This document shows, piece after piece, positions 8,500 through 17,044 of a stretch of 64,000 bases of DNA (within the stretch, counting starts at the first letter, position 1; every line of letters starts with the position of its first letter). Where the stretch lies: the NCBI GenBank assembly GCA_905197685.1, contig CAJJZS010000005.1, positions 94,532 through 158,531 of the forward strand, in the 5' to 3' direction. Origin of the DNA: an uncultured Oscillospiraceae bacterium. Its GTDB lineage: Bacteria; Bacillota; Clostridia; Oscillospirales; Ruminococcaceae. Both the position numbers and the translations under genes were made by a program. The notes beneath the pieces are model-generated. The model saw only the letters and a list, made by a program, of their open reading frames with translations, was not told where the DNA came from and did not search any database.

Positions 8500-9504
8500 C
8501 AGACCCGCAAAAGAGTTAAAGAAGAATCCAATCAGCATGATGCCGACGGTAACGATGCCGAAAAAGGCGCAAAGCAGCTTCGGCTTGATTGCCTTTCTCA
8601 GCATAATCATCGAAGGCAGCGAAAGGGCGGTGACAGCCATCATAAAGGAAAGGACGGTTCCAAGTCCCGCGCCTTTGGAGAATAAACCTTCCGCAACGGG
8701 AATCGTACCGAAAATATCCGCATACATCGGCACACCCACCAAGGTTGCCAAAGGAACGGAATACCAATGATTGTCGCCTAACAACGAAGCAACAAAGGAG
8801 GCGGGGATAAAATTGTGGATTACCGCGCCGATTCCCACACCGAGAAAAATGTAAGGAGCCACCTTTTTTACCGTCGAACCCAGCTGAGATTTTGCGTAAT
8901 CCAAACGGTCGGAAAAAGAAAGGGCAGGCGCGTCCGGGTTCATTTGAGGAGCAAGACGGATAAAATCTTCCACCTGATTGTCTAAATGCAGCCGCTCAAT
9001 CAGACTGCCGCCCAACACGGCAAGCAGTAATCCAACCAAAACATAGGCAGCCGCAATCTTTGCGCCAAAGGTTCCGGTCAGCAGCAGCAGCGACCCCAAA
9101 TCGACCAAAGGGGAGGAAATCAGAAAGGAAAAGGTCACGCCCAACGGCAGCCCCGCCCCGGTAAATCCGATAAACAGCGGGATGGAGGAGCAAGAGCAAA
9201 ACGGGGTTACAGTGCCAAGCAAAGCGGCAAGCACATTTGCCCGGATGCCGTGAAATCCTCCCAGAATCCGTTTGGCGCGTTCAGGAGGAAAGTAGCTTTG
9301 AATCAGGGAGATACCGAAGATGAGGACGGACAACAGGATAAAAATCTTCACGGTATCGTACAGAAAAAAGTGAAGAAACCCGCCAAAGCCGGAAGAAAGA
9401 TCCACTCCCATCAGGGTCAGAAGTTTGCCGACCGATTGATTTAACCACTTCATGCCTAAAATCTGATTTTGAAAAAAGAGAAAGATATTTTGCGCAACGG
9501 ACAT
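8491..9504 (-). CDS. ArsP-like permease (DUF318 family)
   Basis: A 337-residue polytopic membrane protein with about eight to ten helices. The signature TPFCSCSSIP (near residue 102) and the later NFIPASFVASLLGDNHWYSVPLATLVGVPMYAD-type region mark the DUF318/ArsP permease family, some of whose members export trivalent organoarsenicals using conserved cysteines. Residues between helices 5 and 6 form a soluble loop. It sits downstream of a thioredoxin-like gene and an ArsR-CobW fusion on the same strand, which supports a metal or metalloid efflux role (inference). The gap of about 330 bp to that pair is filled by a paired repeat. Confidence 0.8.
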   Translation of the reverse strand: MSVAQNIFLFFQNQILGMKWLNQSVGKLLTLMGVDLSSGFGGFLHFFLYDTVKIFILLSVLIFGISLIQSYFPPERAKRILGGFHGIRANVLAALLGTVTPFCSCSSIPLFIGFTGAGLPLGVTFSFLISSPLVDLGSLLLLTGTFGAKIAAAYVLVGLLLAVLGGSLIERLHLDNQVEDFIRLAPQMNPDAPALSFSDRLDYAKSQLGSTVKKVAPYIFLGVGIGAVIHNFIPASFVASLLGDNHWYSVPLATLVGVPMYADIFGTIPVAEGLFSKGAGLGTVLSFMMAVTALSLPSMIMLRKAIKPKLLCAFFGIVTVGIMLIGFFFNSFAGLLA

Positions 9505-9535
9505 GATATGTACCTCTCAAAAAACAAACAGACAG

Positions 9536-9787
9536 AATAAAATTTTATAAAATCGTGTGATTGTTGCACCTTTTTATGCAATTTTTCGGACAAAACGGGG
9601 TATAGGTGAAAGAGGAATTTGTAAAACTGCCAAGACAATATAAAATCAGGCAGTTAAAAAAAGAAACGGTTAGAATCCCCGGAATCTCCTGTAAAAAGCA
9701 AAGAAAAAATAAAATTTTGTAAAATCGTGTGATTGTTGCACCTTTTTATGCAATTTTTCGGGCAAAACGGGGTATAGGTGAAAGAAG
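9536..9787 (+). repeat. Paired repeat element, copy A (two 80-bp direct repeats)
   Basis: Two nearly identical units (about 9536-9614 and 9708-9787, period 172 bp) differ at only a few positions over about 75 bp. Each holds a short inverted repeat (TTGCA at 9564-9568 with TGCAA at 9577-9581) and then CGGGGTATAGGTGAAAG. The 93-bp stretch between them contains GGTTAGAAT.CC...GAATC.CCTGTAA, which recurs in the second element at 31 kb. The whole 252-bp structure fills the gap between the thioredoxin-like gene and the permease, 31 bp before the permease start. Confidence 0.85.
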
Positions 9788-9837
9788 GTTTTTAAAAAGA
9801 GTGAAGTATTGCTTCAAACGGCTCTTTTCGAGCAGAA

Positions 9838-10077
9838 TTATTTTAACTTTTTAAGCAGCTTCATAATTTTTTCTACAGATGCCACCTGCCCGCTGACAAT
9901 CAGCTTGCCGTCCGCCATCAGGGAGGGGGCGGTCATCACACCGAGCTTGACAATCTCAATTAAATCGCTGACCTTTTCAATTTCGGCGTCTAAGCCTAAC
10001 TGGGTAACGGCTTCTATGGTATTTTCAAACAAAGCGTCACAGCGGTCGCAGCCTTCTCCGATAACTTTCAGATTCAT
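9838..10077 (-). CDS. Thioredoxin-like small redox protein
   Basis: A 79-residue protein of the thioredoxin_3 / redox-active disulfide protein 2 family. The N-terminal strand leads into the active-site CDRC (residues 10-13), and the cis-proline loop reads TAPSLM (about 49-54). Such proteins often sit beside DUF318 permeases and ArsR regulators and may reduce or hand over metalloid or thiol substrates; the exact role is not established. Start at 10077 with a GGAGGGA site. It lies 13 bp after the ArsR-CobW gene and is surely co-transcribed with it. Confidence 0.85.
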   Translation of the reverse strand: MNLKVIGEGCDRCDALFENTIEAVTQLGLDAEIEKVSDLIEIVKLGVMTAPSLMADGKLIVSGQVASVEKIMKLLKKLK

Positions 10078-10090
10078 TTTTGTTCCCTCC

Positions 10091-11371
10091 TTAGTTTTTC
10101 AGTTCCATCTTTAAGCCGACCTCCTGTTCCCAAACCGAAAACAGTCGGCGAATCAGAGCGGTTCCCGTTTTGGAGATAAACACCATCTGGGATTTCGGCT
10201 GTTCGGGGCAGGGTTTTATGTCAACGCGGTTTCCTACCAGATCTACCTGGTGCCAGCCTTTTGACTGTAAGCGGAAAAATCCCTTTGCGCGGTACAGGTC
10301 GGGGGCGAGGGTAAGAAGAAAGTTTGTTAATTTTTCCTGAGGTACTTCCCCCTCGAAGTTTAAAAACAGCGTTTTGGGTTTGGTTTCCTCCGAATTGGTG
10401 GTTTCTTCGTTTTCTGCCCATTGATACCGCATCAAATCCTGTTGCAGAAAATCAAGGTCAAGGCTTGCGTTTGCGCTGGTTTCAATCGGGCAGACCGGGT
10501 TTAATTCCCTGATTTTCTCCTTTACTTTCAGCAAACGCTCGGCATTCACCAAGTCCACTTTGGTAATTACGGCAAGGTGGCAGTGCTTTAACTGGCGGGA
10601 AACGCTTTCCATATCGTCCAGCTCTTCCAAAAAGTTTTGGGCGTCCACAAGGCACAGCGAGCCGCTGTAATCAAAAACATCGCCGCACAGCGTTTTTGCA
10701 GCCGCTAAGATTTCAGCCATATTGGACGGGTCGCCGATGCCGGAGCTTTCCACAAACAGATAGTCAAAATGATGCTCCGCCATTTCTGCCAAAGCCTGCA
10801 CAAAGGAAAGGCGCAGGCAGGAACAGAAGATAGAACCGCGGTTCAATTCCACCATCTGAATGTCATCGTTGCGCAGAATCGTTCCGTCGATTCCCAACTT
10901 GCCAAATTCGTTCTGAATAATTCCGATTTTTTTCCCCTTCAGCTCGTCAATCAATTTAAGCAGCAGGGTGGTTTTGCCCGAGCCTAAAAATCCGGTCAGG
11001 GCATACAGTTTGGTTTTGTGTTCCATAGCGGCAGCGCTCCTTTGCAAATTTTTGCAGCAACAGTCCGAATCCGTATCCGAAGATTGGTTTGCGTTTTCGT
11101 CGGAGGAAAGCTCCTGCAACAGCAGGCAGGCGTGTTCTAACCCGGCTTGGTTCAGCGAGTAGTGCGTCCATTTTCCCTCTTTGCGGGCGGTGACAACGCC
11201 GGAATCGCACAAAATTTTCATGTGGTGCGACAGGGTAGGCTGGGTAATTTCCAGTTTATTAAGCAGCACGCAGGCGCAGCGTTCCCCGCCCTTTAGCAGT
11301 TCCAAGATTTTCCATCGGTTTTCGTCGCAGAACGCCTTCATGACAGCGACCTTTTCGGAATACAGATTCAT
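10091..11371 (-). CDS. ArsR-family repressor fused to a CobW/COG0523 GTPase
   Basis: A 426-residue two-domain protein. Residues 1-95 are a winged-helix ArsR/SmtB repressor with a CAC metal-binding motif at 32-34, in the place of the CxC that binds As(III) in ArsR, followed by the recognition helix ITQPTLSHHMK. A linker with Cys104-Cys105-Cys106 joins a G3E GTPase: Walker A GFLGSGKTT (127-135), FCSC (182-185) in the place of the family CxCC metal site, ESSGIGDP (208-215) and TKVD (270-273). The CobW C-terminal domain follows. The frame is continuous with no internal ribosome binding site, so it is one protein. It probably senses and handles a metal or metalloid for the permease downstream (inference). 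Confidence 0.85.
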   Translation of the reverse strand: MNLYSEKVAVMKAFCDENRWKILELLKGGERCACVLLNKLEITQPTLSHHMKILCDSGVVTARKEGKWTHYSLNQAGLEHACLLLQELSSDENANQSSDTDSDCCCKNLQRSAAAMEHKTKLYALTGFLGSGKTTLLLKLIDELKGKKIGIIQNEFGKLGIDGTILRNDDIQMVELNRGSIFCSCLRLSFVQALAEMAEHHFDYLFVESSGIGDPSNMAEILAAAKTLCGDVFDYSGSLCLVDAQNFLEELDDMESVSRQLKHCHLAVITKVDLVNAERLLKVKEKIRELNPVCPIETSANASLDLDFLQQDLMRYQWAENEETTNSEETKPKTLFLNFEGEVPQEKLTNFLLTLAPDLYRAKGFFRLQSKGWHQVDLVGNRVDIKPCPEQPKSQMVFISKTGTALIRRLFSVWEQEVGLKMELKN

Positions 11372-11393
11372 GACCTCACCTCATATTGATTAT

Positions 11394-11433
11394 TATCTAT
11401 CTGTATGATAAAATATAAATAGATATTTGTCAA
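11394..11433 (-). promoter_or_regulatory. Promoter with overlapping ArsR-type operator
   Basis: On the minus strand: TTGACA (11428-11433), a 17-bp spacer and TATCAT (11405-11410). The inverted repeat TATCTAT...ATAGATA (11394-11400 with 11419-11425) covers the -10 and spacer, the usual place for an ArsR/SmtB operator. It implies autoregulation of the ArsR-CobW operon. Confidence 0.75.
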
Positions 11434-11532
11434 TATGTTTTTTAAAAGAACCGCTCAAAACACAAGGCTTGTATTCTCAGTCGGATTATATTACAATAAC
11501 CAAAACTGTATTTTAAAGTAAGAGGTGAAAAA

Positions 11533-12252
11533 ATGGTAGAAGTCTTTTTTGATTTCAGCGCTTGTTCACGGATGAAGGGCATGATGGCAAGAGGGGGTTT
11601 CCAACAAGGGACAGCGGTGTGTTATGAGGAAGATTTCTCTCTGGGCAGATTGCTTCCACAAACCGAACAAGCCCGCGCCGCTCAACTGCAAAGCTGCGGA
11701 CTGCCTGTGACTTGGGAAGAACTGGAAAAGAGAAACAAACCGTTTTGGGAAGCATTTGAATCTTCCCGAAATTTTCGGGTCTGGACCTCGGACAGTCCGT
11801 ATGAAGCGGCGGGACTTTGTTGGTTTTGCTATCTTTGTCAAAATAAATCCGACGCTGTAAAGAATATTCTGCTGTGCAGCCTTTCTTCCCTTCCGGATAC
11901 CCGGGCGATTGACATTAACACAATGGAAGAAGAGGAATACAAGCTGCTTATCGAATGCCGGAGGCGGGTGCAAACAGAAGGTTATGCCCGCCGTTGGGAA
12001 AAACTGCTTGCGGAAAACGCGCCTCTGCGTCTGACAAAGGACGGAGAAGTCTGCTCTGTAGGGGAAGATTTTTTTGACAAATCTTTGTTGCGGCGCTTGC
12101 AAAACGGGGACACCCCGACAGAAGCCGCCTGCTGTGTCGCAGATCGACAGAGAACGGAAAACCGTCAGCTTTTTAATCTTTATTTCCTGATTGACCGGGC
12201 AGAAAAAATAAAAAGGAGAACCTCATTCCGAGATTCTCCTGTGGATTGTTAA
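11533..12252 (+). CDS. DUF1835-like protein
   Basis: A 239-residue cytoplasmic protein. The opening VEVFFDFSACSRMKGMM and the central VWTSDSPYEAAGLCWFCYL (about 82-100) fit the DUF1835 pattern (IhIvFgdSaagsLk and vlWhgdsaxexLxLlwll), with a C-terminal part like DUF3658. Its function is unknown. The last codons (about residues 225-237) run through a hairpin that appears to terminate the operon on the other strand, and its stop overlaps the DUF3006 gene by 4 bp. The start at 11533 has an AGAGGTG site. Confidence 0.65.
   Translation: MVEVFFDFSACSRMKGMMARGGFQQGTAVCYEEDFSLGRLLPQTEQARAAQLQSCGLPVTWEELEKRNKPFWEAFESSRNFRVWTSDSPYEAAGLCWFCYLCQNKSDAVKNILLCSLSSLPDTRAIDINTMEEEEYKLLIECRRRVQTEGYARRWEKLLAENAPLRLTKDGEVCSVGEDFFDKSLLRRLQNGDTPTEAACCVADRQRTENRQLFNLYFLIDRAEKIKRRTSFRDSPVDC
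12204..12240 (-). terminator. Terminator of the YgiQ-MBL-DUF3006 operon, inside an opposing gene
   Basis: An AGGAGAA...TTCTCCT stem (12214-12220 with 12234-12240) with an inner CTC/GAG extension, followed on the minus strand by TTTTTATTTTTT. It lies within the 3' end of the DUF1835-like gene. Confidence 0.65.
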
Positions 12253-12482
12253 TCGTCTTTTCTGCGCTTTAACATATTTTTTAAGCGGTACATATTTGCC
12301 AGTTGGCGGCGCATGGTTTTTTCTTCGTCCACCTCAACGGTGCCGTCGTCGTGGATAACCAGCCAGCTGCCTTCCTGCGCGTTTTCCGGCAGACGCTTGC
12401 GGGGAAATGCGTCCAACTGTCCGTCCGGTGTCTGGCAGACAACATAGGTTTCCTCAAAGCGGTCGATAATCAGCTCTCTCAT
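12249..12482 (-). CDS. DUF3006 family protein
   Basis: A 77-residue protein. The pattern LIIDRFEETYVVCQTPDG..DAFPRKRLPENAQEGSWLVI (residues 4-43) is that of DUF3006, small beta-rich proteins often encoded next to ComEC-type MBL hydrolases, as here: the MBL gene ends 44 bp upstream on the same strand. The C-terminus is a charged helix (MRRQLANMYRLKNMLKRRKDD). Function is unknown. Confidence 0.8.
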   Translation of the reverse strand: MRELIIDRFEETYVVCQTPDGQLDAFPRKRLPENAQEGSWLVIHDDGTVEVDEEKTMRRQLANMYRLKNMLKRRKDD

Positions 12483-12526
12483 CGTTTTGTTTCGCTCCTT
12501 TTCGTGTAATATCCGTCATGATGCGG

Positions 12527-13513
12527 TTATGGTTTTTCGGTTCGTACCGAGATGGTTTCTCCGTCCGAGGTAAAGGTGATGTTTCCCGACAAATCGGTGC
12601 GGTAGTAGGGAATATCCAGCTGCTCGAGATTTTCAACCGTTTCATCGTGCGGATGCCCGTACTTGTTGGCTTTTCCGCAGGAGATGGAAGCGTATTCGGG
12701 GGAAACGGCGTCCAGATATTCCCGGGAAGAGGAGGTAGAGCTGCCGTGATGCCCCATTGTCATCATATCGCAGTCTAAATTCGCGTTGTTTTCTATCAGC
12801 AGTTGTTCCATCGGTTCTTCCTGGTCGCCGTTAAAGAGGAAGGAAGTTTCTCCGAAATCCAGGCGGCAGACCACCGAGGTGTTGTTTAAGTCCTCAACCT
12901 CTTCGGTAACGGGTCCCAAAACGGTAACAACCGCGCCGCTTCCCAAATCAATGGTATCTCCGGAATCCACCTGGGACAGCGGAATGTTTTTCTGCTCGAT
13001 GACATCCAAAACATCTTCATAGGTTTTGGTGGTAGGGGTGAGTTTGTCGGGAATATGTCCGAACAAAACCTCCCCGACCGGAATATTTTCCAAAACGGTA
13101 TCCAGTCCGCCGATATGGTCGGAGTGCGGGTGGGTGGCAAGGGCGTAATCAAGCGAATCCAGTCCGAGGGTGTCGATAAATTCCAAAACCTCGTCGCCCA
13201 TATTGTTTTCTCCGGCGTCAATCAGCATGGATTTTTCGTTGGTGGTGATGAGAATACTTTCTCCCTGTCCCACATCAATGATATAGACCTTTGCCTCTCC
13301 CGTAGCGGGAAGGGAAGGGGCGGGAGAGGTCGGACCGCCGTACAGAATACGGTCAATCGTATCAAGACATTGTTGGAAAAAGGAGGTATCCATGCCGGTC
13401 AGCTCGCCGCCGAAGGTGATGACGCTCAGCACAACGGCAAGGACGGCAAAGGTTGTGATTGCCCATTTGGGCAGCGATTGATTATATTGCTTTTTTCTTT
13501 TTCGTTTTGCCAT
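12527..13513 (-). CDS. Membrane-anchored MBL-fold hydrolase, ComEC C-terminal type
   Basis: A 328-residue protein with a basic N-terminus, one membrane helix (about 17-38) and an extracytoplasmic metallo-beta-lactamase domain. The metal site THPHSDHIGG lies near residue 120; further ligands are in FNGDQEE and MGHHGSSTS. This is the domain type found at the C-terminus of ComEC, thought to be a nuclease acting on incoming DNA, here as a stand-alone protein. It lies between YgiQ (21 bp upstream) and DUF3006 in one operon. Confidence 0.85.
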   Translation of the reverse strand: MAKRKRKKQYNQSLPKWAITTFAVLAVVLSVITFGGELTGMDTSFFQQCLDTIDRILYGGPTSPAPSLPATGEAKVYIIDVGQGESILITTNEKSMLIDAGENNMGDEVLEFIDTLGLDSLDYALATHPHSDHIGGLDTVLENIPVGEVLFGHIPDKLTPTTKTYEDVLDVIEQKNIPLSQVDSGDTIDLGSGAVVTVLGPVTEEVEDLNNTSVVCRLDFGETSFLFNGDQEEPMEQLLIENNANLDCDMMTMGHHGSSTSSSREYLDAVSPEYASISCGKANKYGHPHDETVENLEQLDIPYYRTDLSGNITFTSDGETISVRTEKP

Positions 13514-13534
13514 AGGGGTTCTCCGTTTTACAGT

Positions 13535-15499
13535 TTAACGATATTTTTTGCGGGAGGAGCGGGTATCGTTGGTCAGCAGTCCGCCGCGCTGCACCACAGG
13601 GGTTTTGCGGGCAGATTTTGCTCCCTGCTTTTTTGCCGATTTTTTGGAAGAAGCGCGTTCGGGCTGTCTGCTTTGCGCGGTTTTCTGCCGGTGGGCGCGG
13701 ATATAGTCGGCGTCCGGGGCAACAAGGCAGTCCGGACCGTTGCCGATTAAGTCCTCCCTGTGGGCGCGGATCAACGCCTCGATGACATTGCGGCGATTTT
13801 CCGGCTTATAATATTGCAGCAGGGTGCGCTGATAGAATTTTTCCTCTGCAGTTTTGGGTACGTATACCGGCTCCATTGTCTGCGGGTCCAATCCGGTGTA
13901 GAACATACAGGTGGAGTTGGTTCCCGGAGTGGGGTAAAAGTCCTGCACCTGTTCGGGACGCATCCGATGCTTTTTCAGGTAAACGGCAAGCTCCACCGCA
14001 TCCGAAAGGGTGCAGCCGGGGTGGGAGGACATCAGATAGGGAACAAGATACTGCTCTTTTCCTATTTTTTTGGTTTCCTCATAAAACCGCTTGCAGAAAC
14101 GGTCAAAATCCTGGACGTGCGGTTTGCCCATCTTGTCCAGAACATGGTTGACGCAATGTTCCGGAGCCACTTTCAGCTGTCCGCTGATGTGATATTTTAC
14201 CAATTCCTGCATAAAGGTCGGGTCCGGGTCGGCAATCGCGTAATCGTAGCGGATTCCCGAGCGGACAAATACCTTTTTTACGCCTTTGATTTTTCTGAGT
14301 TTACGCAGCAAATCCACATACTCGCTGTGGTCTATGTCCATAGCGGGGCAGGGTTTCGGAGCTAGGCATTTGCGGTTTTGGCACAGCCCATGTTCCAGCT
14401 GCTTTTTGCAGGAGGGGTAGCGGAAATTGGCAGTCGGACCGCCGACATCGTGGATGTATCCTTTAAAGCGCGGGTTGCGGGTCATTTCCTCGGCTTCTGC
14501 GATGATAGATTCCTCGCTGCGGGAAACCACCTGTCTGCCCTGGTGAAAGGTAATGGCGCAGAAGTTGCAGTTGCCAAAGCAGCCGCGGTTTTGCATGATA
14601 GAAAATTCTACTTCTTTGATGGCGTCCACGCCGCCCATCGCTTCATAGGAAGGGTGGTAGGTGCGGGTGAAAGGGAGCTGAAATACATGGTCCAGCTCCT
14701 CGCGGGTTAAAGTCTGCATCGGCGGATTCTGCACCAGATATTCGGTGTCGGTCTGCTTTTGCACGATGATTTTTCCGTACACGGCGTCCTGCCACTCGTT
14801 TTGAATTTGGTGCGCTTTGGCATAACTTTCTTTGTTTTCGGCTACCTTGCGGTAAGAAGCGCAGGACACGCTGTCGGCAGGGATTTCGTCTTGGCTGCAA
14901 AGGTAGCAGGTTCCGCGAATATTGCGGATTTGGTGAATGTCCGTACCCGTTGAGAGCTGCTCAATCAGCTGCGCGATGACCTTTTCCCCCATGCCGTACA
15001 GCAGCAGGTCTGCCTGAGCCTCCACCAGAATAGATGGGCGCACCGCATCGTCCCAGTAGTCATAGTGGGCAAAGCGGCGCAGAGAGGCTTCCAGACCGCC
15101 GATGATGATGTTGGAATCGGGATAGAGGCGGCGAAGCGTTCGGGAATAGACGATGGTGGCGCGGTCGGGGCGTCTGCCGGCTTTGCCGCCCGGAGTGTAG
15201 GCGTCGTCGCTTCGTTTTCGTTTGGCGGCGGTGTAGTGGGCGACCATCGAGTCGATGTTGCCGCCGGTGACAAGAAAGCCGTATTTCGGCGTTCCGAACT
15301 CGGTGTAATCCCGATCGTTTACCGGCTGGGAGATGATACCGACAGAATATCCCAGCGCTTCGATGATGCGGGAGATGATGGCGGCGCCGAAGCTGGGGTG
15401 ATCGACGTAAGCGTCACCGATTACATAGACAAAATCAAGCTGATTCCATCCTCGCTCCGACGCTTCCGATTTTGTGATAGGAAGAAATTTTGCGCTCAT
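13535..15499 (-). CDS. YgiQ family radical SAM protein
   Basis: A 654-residue cytoplasmic protein of the UPF0313/YgiQ family, whose reaction is unknown. A cobalamin-binding-like N-terminal domain is followed by the radical SAM core with Cx3Cx2C in GCFGNCNFCAI (about residue 315), then VRSGIRYDY and the C-terminal segment QVQDFYPTPGTNSTCMFYTG. The basic tail (SKKSAKKQGAKSARK) may bind nucleic acid (inference). The start at 15499 has an AAAGGAG site and conserved MSAKFLP; the longer frame to 15523 lacks one. It is the first gene of the YgiQ-MBL-DUF3006 operon. Confidence 0.92.
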   Translation of the reverse strand: MSAKFLPITKSEASERGWNQLDFVYVIGDAYVDHPSFGAAIISRIIEALGYSVGIISQPVNDRDYTEFGTPKYGFLVTGGNIDSMVAHYTAAKRKRSDDAYTPGGKAGRRPDRATIVYSRTLRRLYPDSNIIIGGLEASLRRFAHYDYWDDAVRPSILVEAQADLLLYGMGEKVIAQLIEQLSTGTDIHQIRNIRGTCYLCSQDEIPADSVSCASYRKVAENKESYAKAHQIQNEWQDAVYGKIIVQKQTDTEYLVQNPPMQTLTREELDHVFQLPFTRTYHPSYEAMGGVDAIKEVEFSIMQNRGCFGNCNFCAITFHQGRQVVSRSEESIIAEAEEMTRNPRFKGYIHDVGGPTANFRYPSCKKQLEHGLCQNRKCLAPKPCPAMDIDHSEYVDLLRKLRKIKGVKKVFVRSGIRYDYAIADPDPTFMQELVKYHISGQLKVAPEHCVNHVLDKMGKPHVQDFDRFCKRFYEETKKIGKEQYLVPYLMSSHPGCTLSDAVELAVYLKKHRMRPEQVQDFYPTPGTNSTCMFYTGLDPQTMEPVYVPKTAEEKFYQRTLLQYYKPENRRNVIEALIRAHREDLIGNGPDCLVAPDADYIRAHRQKTAQSRQPERASSKKSAKKQGAKSARKTPVVQRGGLLTNDTRSSRKKYR

Positions 15500-15583
15500 G
15501 ACACGCTCCTTTTTAAAATTCAAATCAAAATATACTGCCTTTACAGTATAGCACAGGGAGAGGGCGCGGTAAAGTTTTTCGTA

Positions 15584-15617
15584 TAAAAAAACGGATACAG
15601 AACAAGTCTGTATCCGT
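15584..15617 (-). terminator. Intrinsic terminator of rplJ-rplL
   Basis: An 11-bp perfect stem (15591-15601 with 15607-15617), followed on the minus strand by TTTTTTTAT. Confidence 0.9.
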
Positions 15618-15649
15618 CAGAACTGTAAAGTTGTGCTTTGGAAAAAGAA

Positions 15650-16021
15650 CTACTTGAGTTCGATTTCTGCGCCAGCTTCTTCCAGTTTTGCTTTGATTTC
15701 TTCTGCTTCTGCTTTGGAAGCGCCTTCTTTGATCGGTTTTGGGCACTCGTCAACGAGAGCTTTTGCTTCTTTCAGACCCAGACCGGTGATTTCTTTAACG
15801 ATTTTGATAACGCCCATTTTGCTAGCGCCAGCGTTTTTGAGGATAACGTCAAATTCAGTTTTCTCCTCAGCAGCAGCAGCAGCCGGAGCAGCTGCAACAG
15901 CTACAGGAGCTGCAGCGGAAACGCCAAATTCTTCTTCTAATGCTTTTACGAGCTCAGCAAGCTCAAGAACAGTCAGTTCTTTAACATTTTCAACAAATGC
16001 TAAAACTTTCTCAGAAGCCAT
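15650..16021 (-). CDS. rplL: Ribosomal protein L7/L12
   Basis: A 123-residue acidic stalk protein that recruits translational GTPases. The N-terminal dimerisation domain (residues 1-35), an Ala/Pro/Val-rich hinge (about 36-55, AAAPVAVAAAPAAAAAEE) and the C-terminal domain with KIxVIKxVKEITGLGLKEAKxLVdexPK are all present. It follows rplJ after 73 bp. Codon bias is strong, as expected for a ribosomal protein. Confidence 0.97.
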   Translation of the reverse strand: MASEKVLAFVENVKELTVLELAELVKALEEEFGVSAAAPVAVAAAPAAAAAEEKTEFDVILKNAGASKMGVIKIVKEITGLGLKEAKALVDECPKPIKEGASKAEAEEIKAKLEEAGAEIELK

Positions 16022-16094
16022 GATAGTACCTCCATAATTTTCAAATAATTAAATGTAATGACCGCAGCCGACAGGCTGCACAATAAAAGATGGA

Positions 16095-16640
16095 TTATTC
16101 AGCAGCCGGAGCTTCTTCAGCAGCAGCCGGAGCGCCTGCCTCTTCCTCTTTCTTCTCACCGATTGCTTTAACAGCAACAGCAAGACCTCTGAGGTTGCCG
16201 GTAAGAACGCTGAGCAACATGGAGATAAGTCCTTCTTTGTTTGGAAGCTTGGACAGAGTCTCGATGCCTGCTTTATCCATTGGTTTACCATCGGCAAAAC
16301 CAGCTTTTACAGAGTAGCCGTTTTTAGCACCCTCAGCGTATTTGCAGATGATTTTTGCAGCAACGATCGGATCATCGTTGGAGATTGCGATAGCGGTGGT
16401 GTTTTCCAGCACGTTGGAGATTTCCTCATAAGCGGTATCTTTCAGTGCAAGACGGAGCATGGTGTTTTTAACAACACGGTACTCAACGCCGGCTTCACGC
16501 AGTTCTTTACGAAGTTTGGTATCGTCAGCTACATTGATGCCCTTGTAATCAACAAGAACACCGGCAGCAGCGTTTGCGAGTTTGTCTTTGAGCTCGGCAA
16601 CATACTGCTGTTTTTCGAGTAAAACTTTTTCGTTTGGCAA
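16095..16640 (-). CDS. rplJ: Ribosomal protein L10
   Basis: A 181-residue base of the ribosomal stalk. It shows VDYKGINVADDTKLRKELR, EYRVVKNTM and the Ala/Glu-rich C-terminus that holds L7/L12 dimers (EEAGAPAAAEEAPAAE). The start follows CAGGAGGTGA. It is preceded by an L10 leader, so the L10-L7/L12 complex should control its own synthesis. There is no rplK-rplA immediately upstream; the pair has its own promoter. Confidence 0.97.
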   Translation of the reverse strand: MPNEKVLLEKQQYVAELKDKLANAAAGVLVDYKGINVADDTKLRKELREAGVEYRVVKNTMLRLALKDTAYEEISNVLENTTAIAISNDDPIVAAKIICKYAEGAKNGYSVKAGFADGKPMDKAGIETLSKLPNKEGLISMLLSVLTGNLRGLAVAVKAIGEKKEEEAGAPAAAEEAPAAE

Positions 16641-16764
16641 ATCAGTTCACCTCCTGAAAGTTGTTTGCCGCGGACACCTGTTGTCCGCGGTGCGGATTCG
16701 ATGCAAATCGCCGCTCTGGGAAGAGCCTTTGTGCAAAGGTTCTCCTCAGAAAACCCGAAACATA

Positions 16765-16907
16765 AAAAAACTCTTTTCGCCCGGAACACCGAGGGAAAAG
16801 AGCAGATGAAAAGTCATAGTTAAAAATACTTTATCATCGTTTCCTCGGCAGGCTGATTTAAGCAATGCTTTTTGCATTTGCACCTGCTGTCTATGGAATC
16901 ATGACAG
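16765..16907 (-). ncRNA. Ribosomal protein L10 leader with attenuator
   Basis: On the minus strand the leader opens with CCATAGACAGCAGGTG and continues to GCCTGCCGAGG, the conserved L10-binding core of the L10_leader family. About 40 nt downstream is a terminator hairpin (AAAAAAACTCTTTT...AAAAGAG complement, 16765-16804) with a run of T. This is the classical attenuation layout in Firmicutes for rplJL. Confidence 0.85.
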
Positions 16908-16914
16908 CTTTTTT

Positions 16915-16943
16915 ATTATATCCAAAGGCTGAAAAACTGTCAA
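16915..16943 (-). promoter_or_regulatory. Sigma-A promoter of rplJ-rplL
   Basis: A consensus promoter: TTGACA (16938-16943), a 17-bp spacer and TATAAT (16915-16920). Transcription would begin just before the L10 leader. Confidence 0.9.
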
Positions 16944-17044
16944 GGGTAAAATCGGCGTTTTTTCAGCCTTTTTGGAAAAATTATAGATTCTGCATAAGCT
17001 CATAGGAAACAAAGGCGGGCAAATAGGGCAATCCGCACCTGATT

